64,000 bases of DNA from Isoperla grammatica (lineage: Eukaryota; Arthropoda; Insecta; Plecoptera; Perlodidae): NCBI GenBank assembly GCA_945910005.1, contig OX246746.1, positions 23,859,681-23,923,680 of the forward strand, in the 5' to 3' direction. A program made the position numbers and the translations under genes. The stretch's first letter is position 1; every line of letters starts with the position of its first letter. The notes under the pieces were generated by a model. That model was not told the DNA's origin. It did no database searches and was given only the letters and a program-made list of their open reading frames with translations. Shown in pieces: positions 52,301 through 59,702 of the stretch.

Positions 52301-55300
52301 CAAAAAATTAATTACTGAAAAATAAAATGTGTTTATTTATTTAATTAAATGAAAACTTACCAACGGATTTGAATAATGTTTATCATGTAGGTTTATATCA
52401 ACTGTACCAACAATTGACAATTATTTCAAAATTGTGCGTTCATCCGCCATGTTATAAGAAAATATTGTTTATTTACAACAAGAATTTCTTCATTTGTACA
52501 GTGTTCCGCCGATATGATTCGCATTTGCGGACTTTTGCAATTAGATGCACATAGTATACACCAAAAAACGCGTACGTAACAATACCAATGTACTATTATT
52601 TGGAATCTCGATAGCTGTCATAAAATGGCTACTATGACATAAGATGCCAACCTACAAAAAATTAACAACTGAAACACATGTTTTGTTATTTATTTAATTA
52701 AATTAAAACTTACACACGGATGTTAATGATTTTGTATACGTAGGTCCACATTAATACTACCAACACTCGACATTAGTTTCAAAATGGTAGCTTTAACCGC
52801 CATGTTATAAACAAATATTGTTTATTTACGGCAGTAATTTTCTTCGTTTTTACAGTGTTCCACCGATATGCTTCGCATTTGCGGACCGTTAAAGTTAGAT
52901 GCACATAGTATGCTGCCGAAATGGCTTACGCAGTCATACCTTTCTCACTTTGTATTTGGAATTTTGATAGCTATCATAGAATGGCTACAATGACGTGTTA
53001 TGTTTTTATGACCTTCACGGCAAACATGCAAATGTAAACAACGAACTTGGTTGACAAATTAAAAAGCTTTTATTATGAATTAAAAGCGGGTTATTGTATG
53101 ATTTATTAGTATCACATTTTAGATATAGTCTGTATCTACATTATGGAACTTTCCATACACTGATAGGTTTAATAGTTTATGAATTAGAGCCTATTGAGTA
53201 GACCACAGTCGAATGAAATTATGCGGAAATCCATCAACTTGAAGGTTTTAATTTCTTTAAAGAAAACTTCTTAACGGATTTTAATAATATTTCGTGCATT
53301 TACTAGCAACATATCAAGTAAAAATAAACTTAAGTAATAAGGTTGTAACTTGATCCGCCATCTTGTAAAAAAATCATATGTTTATTATAAAGATATTTTT
53401 TTTTTTAAAGAGTAATATGATATGCAAATGATTTATTTGATTTGATACATTGAAAAAAATCGCTCATCTGTCAACGCGGAGCGTTTTCCTAGTAATCAAA
53501 ATGCTAATGGTTATAATATTTCATTCAGTCTGTAGGGCTTATCAAAACACAGTGCGCTGTTTATTTAGATTTTTGATTTTGTGTTGCAATCTTGAGATAT
53601 AATTAAAAAATGAAAATTTTCTGCGGTTTTTGTCGTAGAGGTACCCGTCGCTCTTAAGGTGAATGGGTATAAAACAGCCCAAAATTAATGTTTTTTTATT
53701 ATATCATGAGAACGCCTCCAAATAACAAAAAAGTGATTCTGATCATGTCAATTTGGTTTTGTATCAGCAAAACAATGGATTTAAGAACCTTCACAGTTGT
53801 TATTGTTACGATTGTTATTTTATTTATAATTTAAAAATTAATAATTACCAAAGAAGTAAAATAACCATCGTAAAAATATGTTTTAATTTTATTTTTAACC
53901 CCATTGTGTAGCTGATACAAAACCATAGGCAGGATTAGAATCACTTTTTCAACATTTGGAAACGTTCTCATGGTAATAAAAAACATTAATTTTGGTGGTT
54001 TTAATACCCATTCCCGTTAAAAACATGAATATGTCAATGTGAGCATAAAAGAAGAAGACATATTTTGTTAAATGCTTTCAGACTAGTAACTCATTCTGTT
54101 GAAACTTGACTGTATCTTACCTTGTGCCCTCCGGATAGACATTTTGTTTCCTTCATAACGCCAAAAGCTGTTAAATTCAGGATCATCATCTGGGTTGTCT
54201 TTCAGTTTGTTGTCCTCATCTTCGTAATCAATATCTTCCGTTCCTAGGAAGTCCAGGTCGTGGTTATCATCATCATGATGCACCGGCTCACGATGGTCAG
54301 GCGGAAAGTCGTCCTTGCTCATATCAATACGAAGGGTTTTAATCCTAAAAAAATCACAAACCCTATGATAGATAGCAGATCTGCACAAGATTTTCTTAAG
54401 TTAGATTCATGCATTTGGCAATACTGATAATATATCACATTATTTCCAAAAGTATAAAACTGCTTGAAAAATAAACTTTGAGTATCCGCAATATATTTTC
54501 AATAACCTTGAACTGACCATATGTTAAGGCTACATGATTGTATTTTGTACACGAATTTTTCCCACCCTGAGGAAGGGAAGTTCTTGATGCAGCACCTCTA
54601 TTGAGTGGTTTAAAACATGTTTAGGTGAGTGATATTGATCTTAATGTCTATTGATCTTGATCTAAATGTCTTAATTGATCTAATACCCTGAGAAGTAACT
54701 AAACAATGTTTCTCATTGACTTACATCTTTTGAACGAACTTCTCATCCTCTTCTGTGTAATCATCTGAATCATCCGACTTGTTATCTGGAGGCCTGGAAT
54801 CTTGGGGCTCGCCTTTGGAGTAGTCTCGATTTAGATGATCGTCAGACCTGTCATCTTGAGAACTGGAATCCGGGTATTGGCTTTCGGGGTGGTCAAGATT
54901 TAGGGGTTCTGGAGTTGGGGGATCTTTAAAATACGGGCGTTTATATCCAGGATAGTCTTTGAATAGTTCATCTTCCGTCCAAGTGTCTGGAATCTACCCC
55001 AGAAAACAAAAAAGTTTATTTAAGATTATTTGCTCAATAACAGGATTGGAGAGTGAATAGCTAAAGCCGGAGTTCATTCTACTTCTTATTCATGGCTTAG
55101 AAAATGGCCTAACCTAAATGCTGTTATAAGCCTACCTTTAAAAATGTGTTTGCACATGAAGTATCAACTATAGACCTATATCTAAGCTGAAGGATATTTA
55201 ATATTGTTATATTATAATCAAATCTAATTAAGTGTGCATATTACATGCAATTGCATTTTATTGGTATATGTACAAATTATAAATAAACCATAACAATTTA

Positions 55301-58300
55301 CACATTTTAGGCATTAATAACAATAACTGAATTTAATGTTAATTGCATAGGCCTATTATTAGTGTCTACTCGAGCTTGTTTCTGTATATAATAATGGTGA
55401 CTCTAAACAAACAACAACGCGTGAAGAAGAACACATGTGTGAGAGTGTAAGAATGTATGAATGTAGGCGTACGTACCTCTTTTTCTTTAGAGGCTTCTGT
55501 TACGCCAATCTCGGTAGTGTTGAAAGTCTCGCTAGTGTCCAACAGTTCCGTTGCACTAATTATCCCATTGGCTTTCAAAACCTCAGTGGGACTCAGTAGT
55601 TTTGTCGCATTCATAATTTCAATGGCAGTTATTAGCGCACTGGATTTCAACTCATTTGTGGTGTTCAATCGACATTTGGGCCTCTGTATCTCACTTGCAT
55701 CCAATATCAGAGATACATTTACCATCTCGGGTGGTTGGTAATTCGGTGCATTAGTTTCATTCAAGGTGTCAGTGCCATTGGATGCAGAAGTGGCATTTAA
55801 TACATTCAATAATGTAATCAAAAAATTTTTCACATTCTGTATACTTGTGGCATTTAAGCCATGAGTGCCATTTCCACATGCGTCATTCTGAGTCTTTGTG
55901 GCATTTAAAGCAGCAGCGCCATTGGAAGCATAAGTGCCATTTAAGACTTTCATTAGTGTATTCAAAAATTTTGTCATATTCAATATGGTTGTGGCATTCA
56001 AGCTATGAGTGCCATTTGCACAAGTTGAATTCAGTAATTTCGTCATATTCCGTGTCTTTGACGCATTTAAAACATTTAATATTGAATTCAGAAATTTTGT
56101 CATACTCAGTAGACGTGTGATATTCAAGCCACACGTGCCATTTGCACAAGTGGAATTCAGTAATGTCACGTTTTGCATCTCTGTGCCATTCAATGTCTTG
56201 GTGTTATTAAGCTCAACAGAGACGTCGAGTGAAGTTGTGAAATTCAGTGTATCGGAGCCGTGCAATGTCTTTGTACTTTGCAATTTTTTAGTAATATTTT
56301 GTTTAGAGGCCCATGTGACGTTCTTTTGCATGCCCCATATCTTGACTGGCCGTTCCCTATTCAAATCCGATGGTTGCGCCGCTACAGTCCAAACAATCTC
56401 ATCACTGGATACGTTACCCTGTCACAAGAACATATTGTCAAACACAACTGCATGGCTAGGATGGATTGGATTTCTATTACATATTATGTATATTGAACTC
56501 TATTATTTCAGAAAATTAAACTTTTAATAGCTTTTATATGTTATGTTTCTGATTACTACATACACAAGCATATACTGTAGGGTTGGGGAGGATTGCAAAC
56601 GATAAATTTATAATTTTGAATTCATCATTACAATATTATAAAAATTATTTCTGTACAACTCAAAATCATAATATGTTTTAGTAATGATTTTAGAAATATT
56701 GGAATTGAATATATAAATTACAAATAACATAACGTTTTACTATTATTCTCTGTTTGACCCAGAAATGTTAAATTGAAGATTGTTTTATACTGAGGCTGGA
56801 ACTTAAAATAAAGAGAAACCTTTTGAAGTTTTTGCTCGTTCTTTAAAAACCTGAATGAAAAAGAAAATTCTGAAATCATAGATGGAGTAATTTTAATAGT
56901 GAAGGAAAATATGCGATTGTTTTACAATTAGCCGTATAATGAGCTGGATGTATATCTAGTTGTATGAATTATCACGTTTTGTAGTTTAATTTATTTTCAG
57001 AACTTCCGCCTACCTAGAATTAGAATTAGTATTTCGATATATAAGCATCTTGACAAAACCAATATTTGTATCTTGTACAAGTCGAATGGTGAATAAACAT
57101 ATTATTATTATTATCAAAAGATACAGAGAGTTACATTTCCGTCGCAACTCAAATTCCTATAGCCTATGTTGGAGACCAAAAATAACTATTTCGCTTTCTT
57201 CAAACCTTCGGTTCTCTTATGTAAAAGTTTACCTGAAAATCTCTCATCAGTGGATTGAGTGTCCTCTCAATTCCTCTCTTGGGCCTGATGTGGCCCAAAT
57301 TCTTCATTTTGTGAGCTCGTGTATGATAGGCTGCTGGCGGCGGGACAAAATTGGTTTCCAAACCTTCCAAAATATCTCGAGTACCCTCTCCAATATCCTC
57401 CTGGTTATTCATGAATATTTCTGCAAAAATACACATGATTATTTACCTCGAGCTGCTTTATACATGTCTGATCTAACCCATGCTGTAATAACAAGTTTCT
57501 TATTTCTTGCAACAAATTAAGAAACCCTACCTAATTCAATAGATAAGCAGTTATTTTAAGAAAACAACTGACATCAAATTAGAAACGTGAAAGATTCTAT
57601 CTCAATAATATTCACAACTAGATGAAAGTAATGTAATCATCAGGGTTCTTGATCTCGACTCTGTCTTTTCAACTAGCAAGGCTAGGATTCAATACAAAAG
57701 TCTACTTCTAGAATACATACTAAGTTATATTCAATCCGGTTTGTCTGTAAGGATGTATCAAACATGGATTCAAAAAAATATCTCTCGAATTTGAAAACTA
57801 CCTACAGCCTAAAATATCCAATACTGAAGCAATGTACAATATACTTGACAATATAGAACTTACATGAAGAGAACCATTTTCTCTGTAAGAACTAGTAGTT
57901 AAAAAAGTCGTAATTTAACAAATATATACTCTACCTGGTTGGACCGGCTGGTTTATGTCTCAGAGCCCATTTTTTACCAACTTAACTTCGTAAATTTCAA
58001 TTATTTAAATGCTTACAAAAACTTAGAATACATTGTAGTGTTATTCAGTCAGGTATAACAGTTTTTATGTTTTGTTTCGTGTCAGTGTAAAGGGTGAGTC
58101 CAAAAGGGGTATTTGATTGAGATTGTATCTCTGGTTACTTTGGAAGTTGCTTGGCTAAGTAATATTGTTAATGATGTTTGGACTTAACCTCTCATATTTT
58201 GGCATCGATTCTAATCAAGACTCACGGGTGATACCTATATGTAACCGTATATGAAAAAGAAAAATGTTGCATCTAGTCCCAAGCCAGAATTAGTATCTGG

Positions 58301-59501
58301 AGCCTAGGATGGTTGACAGGTCATAACATCTATCACAGACACTAAACCAGCCATAGTTGTCCCAAGACTACCTTATACATGCTTTCGTCACAGAGGACAG
58401 GTTAGGAGCCAATCAGCAATCGGTATTTGCGCGCGCTTGTCTCGGCGGTTTGCTGGTTGGCTATAAGTGCCTTGCTTGTGACGACAGCATATGTACGGTA
58501 ATCTTGAGCCAAGTATAGATTATAGAAAACACGCACGCAGAAGCCACAGTGATATCCATGTGTTGGATCACAAATTCAAGCGCTTCAGCAGGGGACCATA
58601 TTACTCATTGACAACACTCTACAACAATTTGCGTACCCATTTAAAGTCAGTTCACAAGCTTAGTGCTTTCAAGTTCTCATTAAAACAGTATCTGCTCACC
58701 CACCAATTCTACAGCCTGAATGAATACAATACAATACAATATTTAACCTCTTCTTACCGCTAGTATGGCTATTTCAGCATAACTAGTATAGGTCTTGAGT
58801 AGGCCTACTATTAATATTAATTTTAACTTTGATGTAATACCTAACTTTAGCTAGTAATTTTATTGTTTAGACTTCTGACGTGTTATTATTGTAAGTTTTT
58901 GACAAATCTGATATCAATGTATTGCATAGATCAATAGATGCTAATAAATACAACTACAAATACAAATACAAATACAAACACAAGTACAACCATAGTCTTA
59001 ACTTGCCTGGGTTTACAATTGCTTCTTTCTTGAAAGCATGATTGTGTCTACGAAACAGTAGGTTTGATCTTTCTTCATATTGCTCGTTTTGTTCATCTTG
59101 CGCGTCTAGTTCATGTTGCGCATCTTGTTCTTCAGTCAGAAGGTCTGTGCTATGCTCATCTTGTTCATGAGTCGTAAGGTCTGCGCTATGCTTATCTTGT
59201 GCGTCTTGTTCTGTAGTCGGAACAACTTGCGCGTATTGTTCTGTAGTGTTTAGTTGTACGTGGTGTTCGGGAATGGGTAGCTCTGCGCTGTGCACTACCT
59301 GAGTCGTGTTTAGGTGTTGCTCGTAATGGGTAGTGTAAAATACCGCAAGGAGGATCGCAAGCGGCAATATGATGATAGGAATTGCAAATATTAGTCGGAG
59401 TTTCCTCAACTTCCATCCTGCATTCCTACGTCCACAACAGCCACTGGAATTAAAGAAACAATCAGTAAAGCTATGTGCATGCATGTGCGTGTGCATGTGC
59501 A

Positions 59502-59565
<64 letters not shown>

Positions 59566-59702
59566 TGTGTGGCTTTGTGTATGCACATACCCTTGGTTTG
59601 GAGGCGGCCCGTCTTCAATTGCTAGTCGACATGTCTGGCAGTATTCCTGCATCTCTATCCCGTCAGTTTCTTCAGTGTTATCAGGCAAAAGGTTCTCCCT
59701 CT
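36965..59702 (-). CDS. M13 zinc metallopeptidase (neprilysin/ECE type) with giant glycosylated stalk, 5' end missing
   Basis: Type II membrane endopeptidase that would cleave peptides outside the cell. Sixteen exons join in phase to 1,391 codons, numbered here from the first full codon at 59700. Order: cytosolic tail 1-53 with Cys clusters (CQTC, GGCCG); membrane helix about 54-73; Gln/Asp/His-rich juxtamembrane region to 183; basic exon with RPKR (228-231); sequon-rich repeats 246-559; acidic region 560-724; catalytic ectodomain 725-1391. Catalytic features: zinc ligands in HELTH (1227-1231), Glu1289 in GENIAD, NAYY (1186-1189), VHSPGKFR (His1353, Arg1359) and the terminal CSVW. Relatives are usually 700-780 residues, so the stalk is the oddity. 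The Cys pair normally preceding the first ectodomain helix is missing, while PC, YAC, SC, VWC, YKC and CSVW are present. ECE versus NEP subfamily is not resolved. The start codon was not found. Confidence 0.95.
37621..37707. repeat. Inverted repeat carrying two CRE-like palindromes
   Basis: GTGACGTCAGGGTTTTGTA (37621-37639) is exactly inverted at 37689-37707; the spacer is 49 nt. Each arm contains TGACGTCA. It lies in the last intron of the M13 gene and may be a MITE core. Confidence 0.85.
38076..38562. mobile_element. hAT-like MITE, 487 bp
   Basis: TAGGGGGCCGTG and CACGGACCTCTA form imperfect TIRs. Flanking 8-mers are ctcattag (38068-38075) and ctcgttag (38563-38570). Internally the word aatttcggtg recurs several times. 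In the last M13 intron. Confidence 0.7.
38575..39983. other. M13 intron, no further structure seen
   Basis: AT-rich intronic DNA. Confidence 0.4.
39984..40106 (-). CDS. M13 peptidase exon o (HExxH zinc site)
   Basis: The acceptor is tatgtttag|GTCAT and the donor is ATAG|gtaagc. It encodes [19 protein letters not shown], then [18 protein letters not shown]. The two His are zinc ligands and the Glu is the catalytic base in this family. The context GFDD is intact, so activity is expected. Confidence 0.96.
40864..40950 (-). CDS. M13 peptidase exon n ([10 protein letters not shown])
   Basis: An 87-bp exon: acceptor ctgttgcag|TGTTT, donor ATCG|gtaaga. With the upstream base it encodes [17 protein letters not shown], then [10 protein letters not shown], leading into the zinc motif in the next exon. 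It is short but matches the family residue by residue. Confidence 0.93.
41150..41540 (+). repeat. 5S rRNA-headed SINE
   Basis: The first 120 bp follow 5S rRNA: GAACGCCGAAGTTAAGCAAC (box A region), CTCGGGCTAGG, and GTGGATGGGTGACC (intermediate element/box C). The body has ggaggaacctatatgactgg and ctttcggatgggacgta, then a cattcatcaatcat-type tail. Two 5'-truncated relatives lie at 22340 and 5545. SINEs with 5S heads form the SINE3 class; the exact family was not identified. Inserted in an M13 intron, sense to the plus strand. Confidence 0.85.
41541..42290. other. M13 intron, no gene seen
   Basis: An open frame at 41634-42080 on the plus strand lacks splice context and recognisable homology. 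Confidence 0.4.
42293..42476. mobile_element. pogo/Tigger-like MITE, copy 1
   Basis: Ends cagtgaaacttctttataac and its inverted, slightly mutated partner; a TA dinucleotide flanks the left end. TIRs beginning CAGT plus TA duplication suggest Tc1/mariner-pogo. It lies just downstream (minus-strand sense) of exon m. Confidence 0.75.
42491..42653 (-). CDS. M13 peptidase exon m (substrate-binding NAYY)
   Basis: The acceptor is ttgtaacag|ATT and the donor is ATCA|gtaaga. It encodes [39 protein letters not shown]. The Asn-Ala-Tyr-Tyr motif binds the substrate backbone in characterised M13 enzymes. Confidence 0.93.
42989..43165 (-). CDS. M13 peptidase exon l
   Basis: Fifty-nine codons, phase 0 at both ends (acceptor ctttttacag|ACA, donor GAAAGT|gtgagt). 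It encodes [30 protein letters not shown] and [10 protein letters not shown], the KxxxIGYP segment typical of M13. Confidence 0.94.
43203..43941. mobile_element. hAT-like element, 739 bp, with perfect 8-bp target duplication
   Basis: TIR TAGGGTGCCCAGA (43203-43215) and TCTGGGCACCCTA (43929-43941) are exact inverses. Both flanks read ctctaact (43195-43202, 43942-43949). It carries a minus-strand BED-type zinc-finger remnant and a 20-G tract (43285-43304). It is an internally deleted, non-autonomous copy in an M13 intron. Confidence 0.92.
43400..43561 (-). pseudogene. BED-like zinc-finger fragment of a hAT transposase
   Basis: A frame of about 54 residues starts [12 protein letters not shown] and contains [20 protein letters not shown] and H-x4-DIEKH, a C-x2-C...H-x(4-5)-H arrangement as in BED domains at the N-terminus of hAT transposases. 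The catalytic remainder is absent. Confidence 0.7.
44439..44661 (-). CDS. M13 peptidase exon k
   Basis: The acceptor is gcttcatag|AACC and the donor is AATGAT|gtaagt. It encodes [31 protein letters not shown] and [18 protein letters not shown], including the conserved Cys of the WxxCV motif. Confidence 0.95.
44825..45036 (-). CDS. M13 peptidase exon j
   Basis: The acceptor is cattaccag|ATTACA, chosen over the nearby attacag because only this one keeps phase 0. The donor is CCTCG|gttagt. It encodes [27 protein letters not shown] and LLQTSQPR. Confidence 0.92.
45437..45616 (-). CDS. M13 peptidase exon i
   Basis: Sixty codons, phase 0 at both ends (acceptor gtttacag|ATC, donor GCAGAG|gtaggt). 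It encodes [15 protein letters not shown] and an amphipathic helical run to FETALAE. It has no Cys pair after YY, as in ECE-type rather than neprilysin-type enzymes. Confidence 0.95.
45617..47884. other. M13 intron, no gene seen
   Basis: AT-rich intronic DNA of 2.3 kb with scattered AGGCCTA words and no clear mobile element. Confidence 0.4.
47885..48087 (-). CDS. M13 peptidase exon h
   Basis: The acceptor is tatttcaag|ACACC and the donor is ATACAA|gtaaga. It encodes [20 protein letters not shown], then [15 protein letters not shown] and a [14 protein letters not shown] strand. It aligns with the KPLL-GGWP part of neprilysins. Confidence 0.94.
48143..48319. mobile_element. pogo/Tigger-like MITE, copy 2
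   Basis: cagtgaaacttctttataac ... gtttcactg flanked by TA on both sides (48141-48142, 48320-48321). Same family as 42293-42476. Confidence 0.85.
48697..48957 (-). CDS. M13 peptidase exon g (start of catalytic ectodomain)
   Basis: The acceptor is ttgatttcag|CCAAG and the donor is ACCT|gtgagt. It encodes the family signature [14 protein letters not shown] followed by [17 protein letters not shown] and [11 protein letters not shown]. The Cys of PC and YAC pair, by family knowledge, with the C-terminal CSVW and YKC. Confidence 0.95.
49366..53653. mobile_element. TTAA-flanked palindromic MITE, interrupted copy
   Basis: Starts acagggaaggataccgctat after TTAA (49362-49365) and ends before TTAA (53654-53657). 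Left arm to about 49580 and right arm from about 53494 match the two halves of the intact copy at 31687-32059. Three tandem elements occupy the middle. Confidence 0.85.
49584..53493. mobile_element. Head-to-tail array of three Helentron/Helitron-like non-autonomous elements
   Basis: Copies 49584-50635, 50636-52052 and 52053-53493 each begin AGATGAGCG-AGCGAAGCG and end with CGCTCATCT, a small AACGC-GGA-GCGTT hairpin and TTCCTAG (the CTAG is lost at the copy 2/3 joint). Each has a TGTATG-type microsatellite about 60 bp from the 5' end. Copies 2 and 3 contain two versions of a 355-bp internal unit (around 51062/51416 and 52498/52852); copy 1 contains one. Subterminal inverted repeats, a microsatellite core and a 3' hairpin with CTAG-T fit Helentron-associated elements. 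No Rep/helicase is encoded. Confidence 0.75.
53658..54016. mobile_element. Second TTAA-flanked palindromic MITE, 359 bp
   Basis: Shares its left TTAA (53654-53657) with the interrupted MITE and ends at TTAA 54017-54020. The arms gtgaatgggtataaaac and its complement, plus atgagaacg, gattctgatc and gctgatacaaaacc blocks, are inverted around the centre. Confidence 0.85.
54121..54344 (-). CDS. M13 peptidase exon f (Asp/His-rich linker into the catalytic domain)
   Basis: The acceptor is gatttttttag|GAT and the donor is CAAG|gtaaga. It encodes [20 protein letters not shown], an [11 protein letters not shown] cluster, [26 protein letters not shown] and a basic end MSIRRAQ. The Asp/His clusters could bind divalent metal; this is inference. 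Confidence 0.88.
54725..54993 (-). CDS. M13 peptidase exon e (acidic Pro/Asp/Ser region)
   Basis: The acceptor is ctggggtag|ATT and the donor is AAGAT|gtaagt. It encodes [20 protein letters not shown], then a low-complexity run with [16 protein letters not shown] and [15 protein letters not shown]. It is strongly acidic, probably disordered, and has no Cys. Confidence 0.87.
55477..56418 (-). CDS. M13 peptidase exon d (sequon-rich repeat stalk)
   Basis: A 942-bp exon of exactly 314 codons, phase 0 at both ends (acceptor cttgtgacag|GGT, donor AAAGAG|gtacgt), so it could be skipped without a frameshift. It is dominated by Asn, Thr, Leu and Ser. I count about 27 N-x-S/T sequons. Three copies of a 40-50-residue unit follow the pattern C-x-NGT-x2-LN-x-T ... 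KFL ... VLN-x-[TS] ... LN-x-T. Cysteines are few and sit in CANGT/CGNGT. It is likely a heavily glycosylated, extended stalk. It has no recognised homologue. Confidence 0.88.
56419..57232. other. M13 intron, no repeat recognised
   Basis: AT-rich intronic DNA. Confidence 0.4.
57233..57420 (-). CDS. M13 peptidase exon c (basic linker with furin-like site)
   Basis: The acceptor is tatttttgcag|AAA and the donor is TTTCAG|gtaaac, with codon phases matching both neighbours. It encodes [19 protein letters not shown] through [24 protein letters not shown] matches the furin consensus R-x-K/R-R. No known domain was recognised. Confidence 0.82.
58365..58500. mobile_element. Palindromic MITE, copy 1
   Basis: Inverted arms with atgctttcgtcacag and ctgtgacgaaagcat-like ends and tttgcgcgcg in the loop. 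A better-preserved copy is at 62286-62424. Confidence 0.7.
58500..58990 (+). mobile_element. LINE 3' end (ORF2 tail, 3' UTR and repeat tail)
   Basis: The plus-strand frame to 58763 reads [32 protein letters not shown] and [20 protein letters not shown], like the C-terminal tail of CR1/jockey-type proteins. After the stop come about 180 bp, AATAAA and a tandem acaaat tail (58951-58990). Antisense to the M13 gene. Confidence 0.7.
59007..59443 (-). CDS. M13 peptidase exon b (membrane anchor and Gln/Asp-rich juxtamembrane region)
   Basis: The acceptor is tttaattccag|TGG. It encodes [16 protein letters not shown], a hydrophobic helix ([20 protein letters not shown]), then a hydrophilic stretch with EQDAQ, HSADL and HEQDEHS-like imperfect repeats and two NTT sequons. 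The exon ends at CCAG|gcaagt, a GC-AG intron. The phase (CCA G + AA) fits the next exon only with this GC donor; the nearby GT would break the frame. Confidence 0.9.
59444..59590 (-). other. 147-nt intron with CA repeat, open in frame
   Basis: The intron between exons a and b runs gtatgt...attccag and holds a (CA)n tract (plus-strand TG about 59504-59570). Its length is a multiple of three and it has no stop in the coding frame, so retention adds 49 residues, mostly His-Thr. Confidence 0.75.
59504..59570 (+). repeat. (TG)n microsatellite
   Basis: About 67 bp of TG with one GC interruption, inside the 147-nt M13 intron (CA on the sense strand). Confidence 0.97.
59591..59702 (-). CDS. M13 peptidase exon a (cytosolic tail, first exon found)
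   Basis: The acceptor is ctgatttcag|AGAGGG and the donor is CAAGG|gtatgt. It encodes [18 protein letters not shown] then [18 protein letters not shown]. The exon begins with two bases of a split codon, so at least one upstream coding exon exists. No in-frame ATG precedes this reading inside the exon, apart from the internal Met of GIEMQ. Confidence 0.8.

Noticed and set aside
55457..56527. Plus-strand open frames of up to 172 codons over exon d
   Set aside because: Shadows of the repetitive minus-strand exon, which has proper splice sites and phase with its neighbours.
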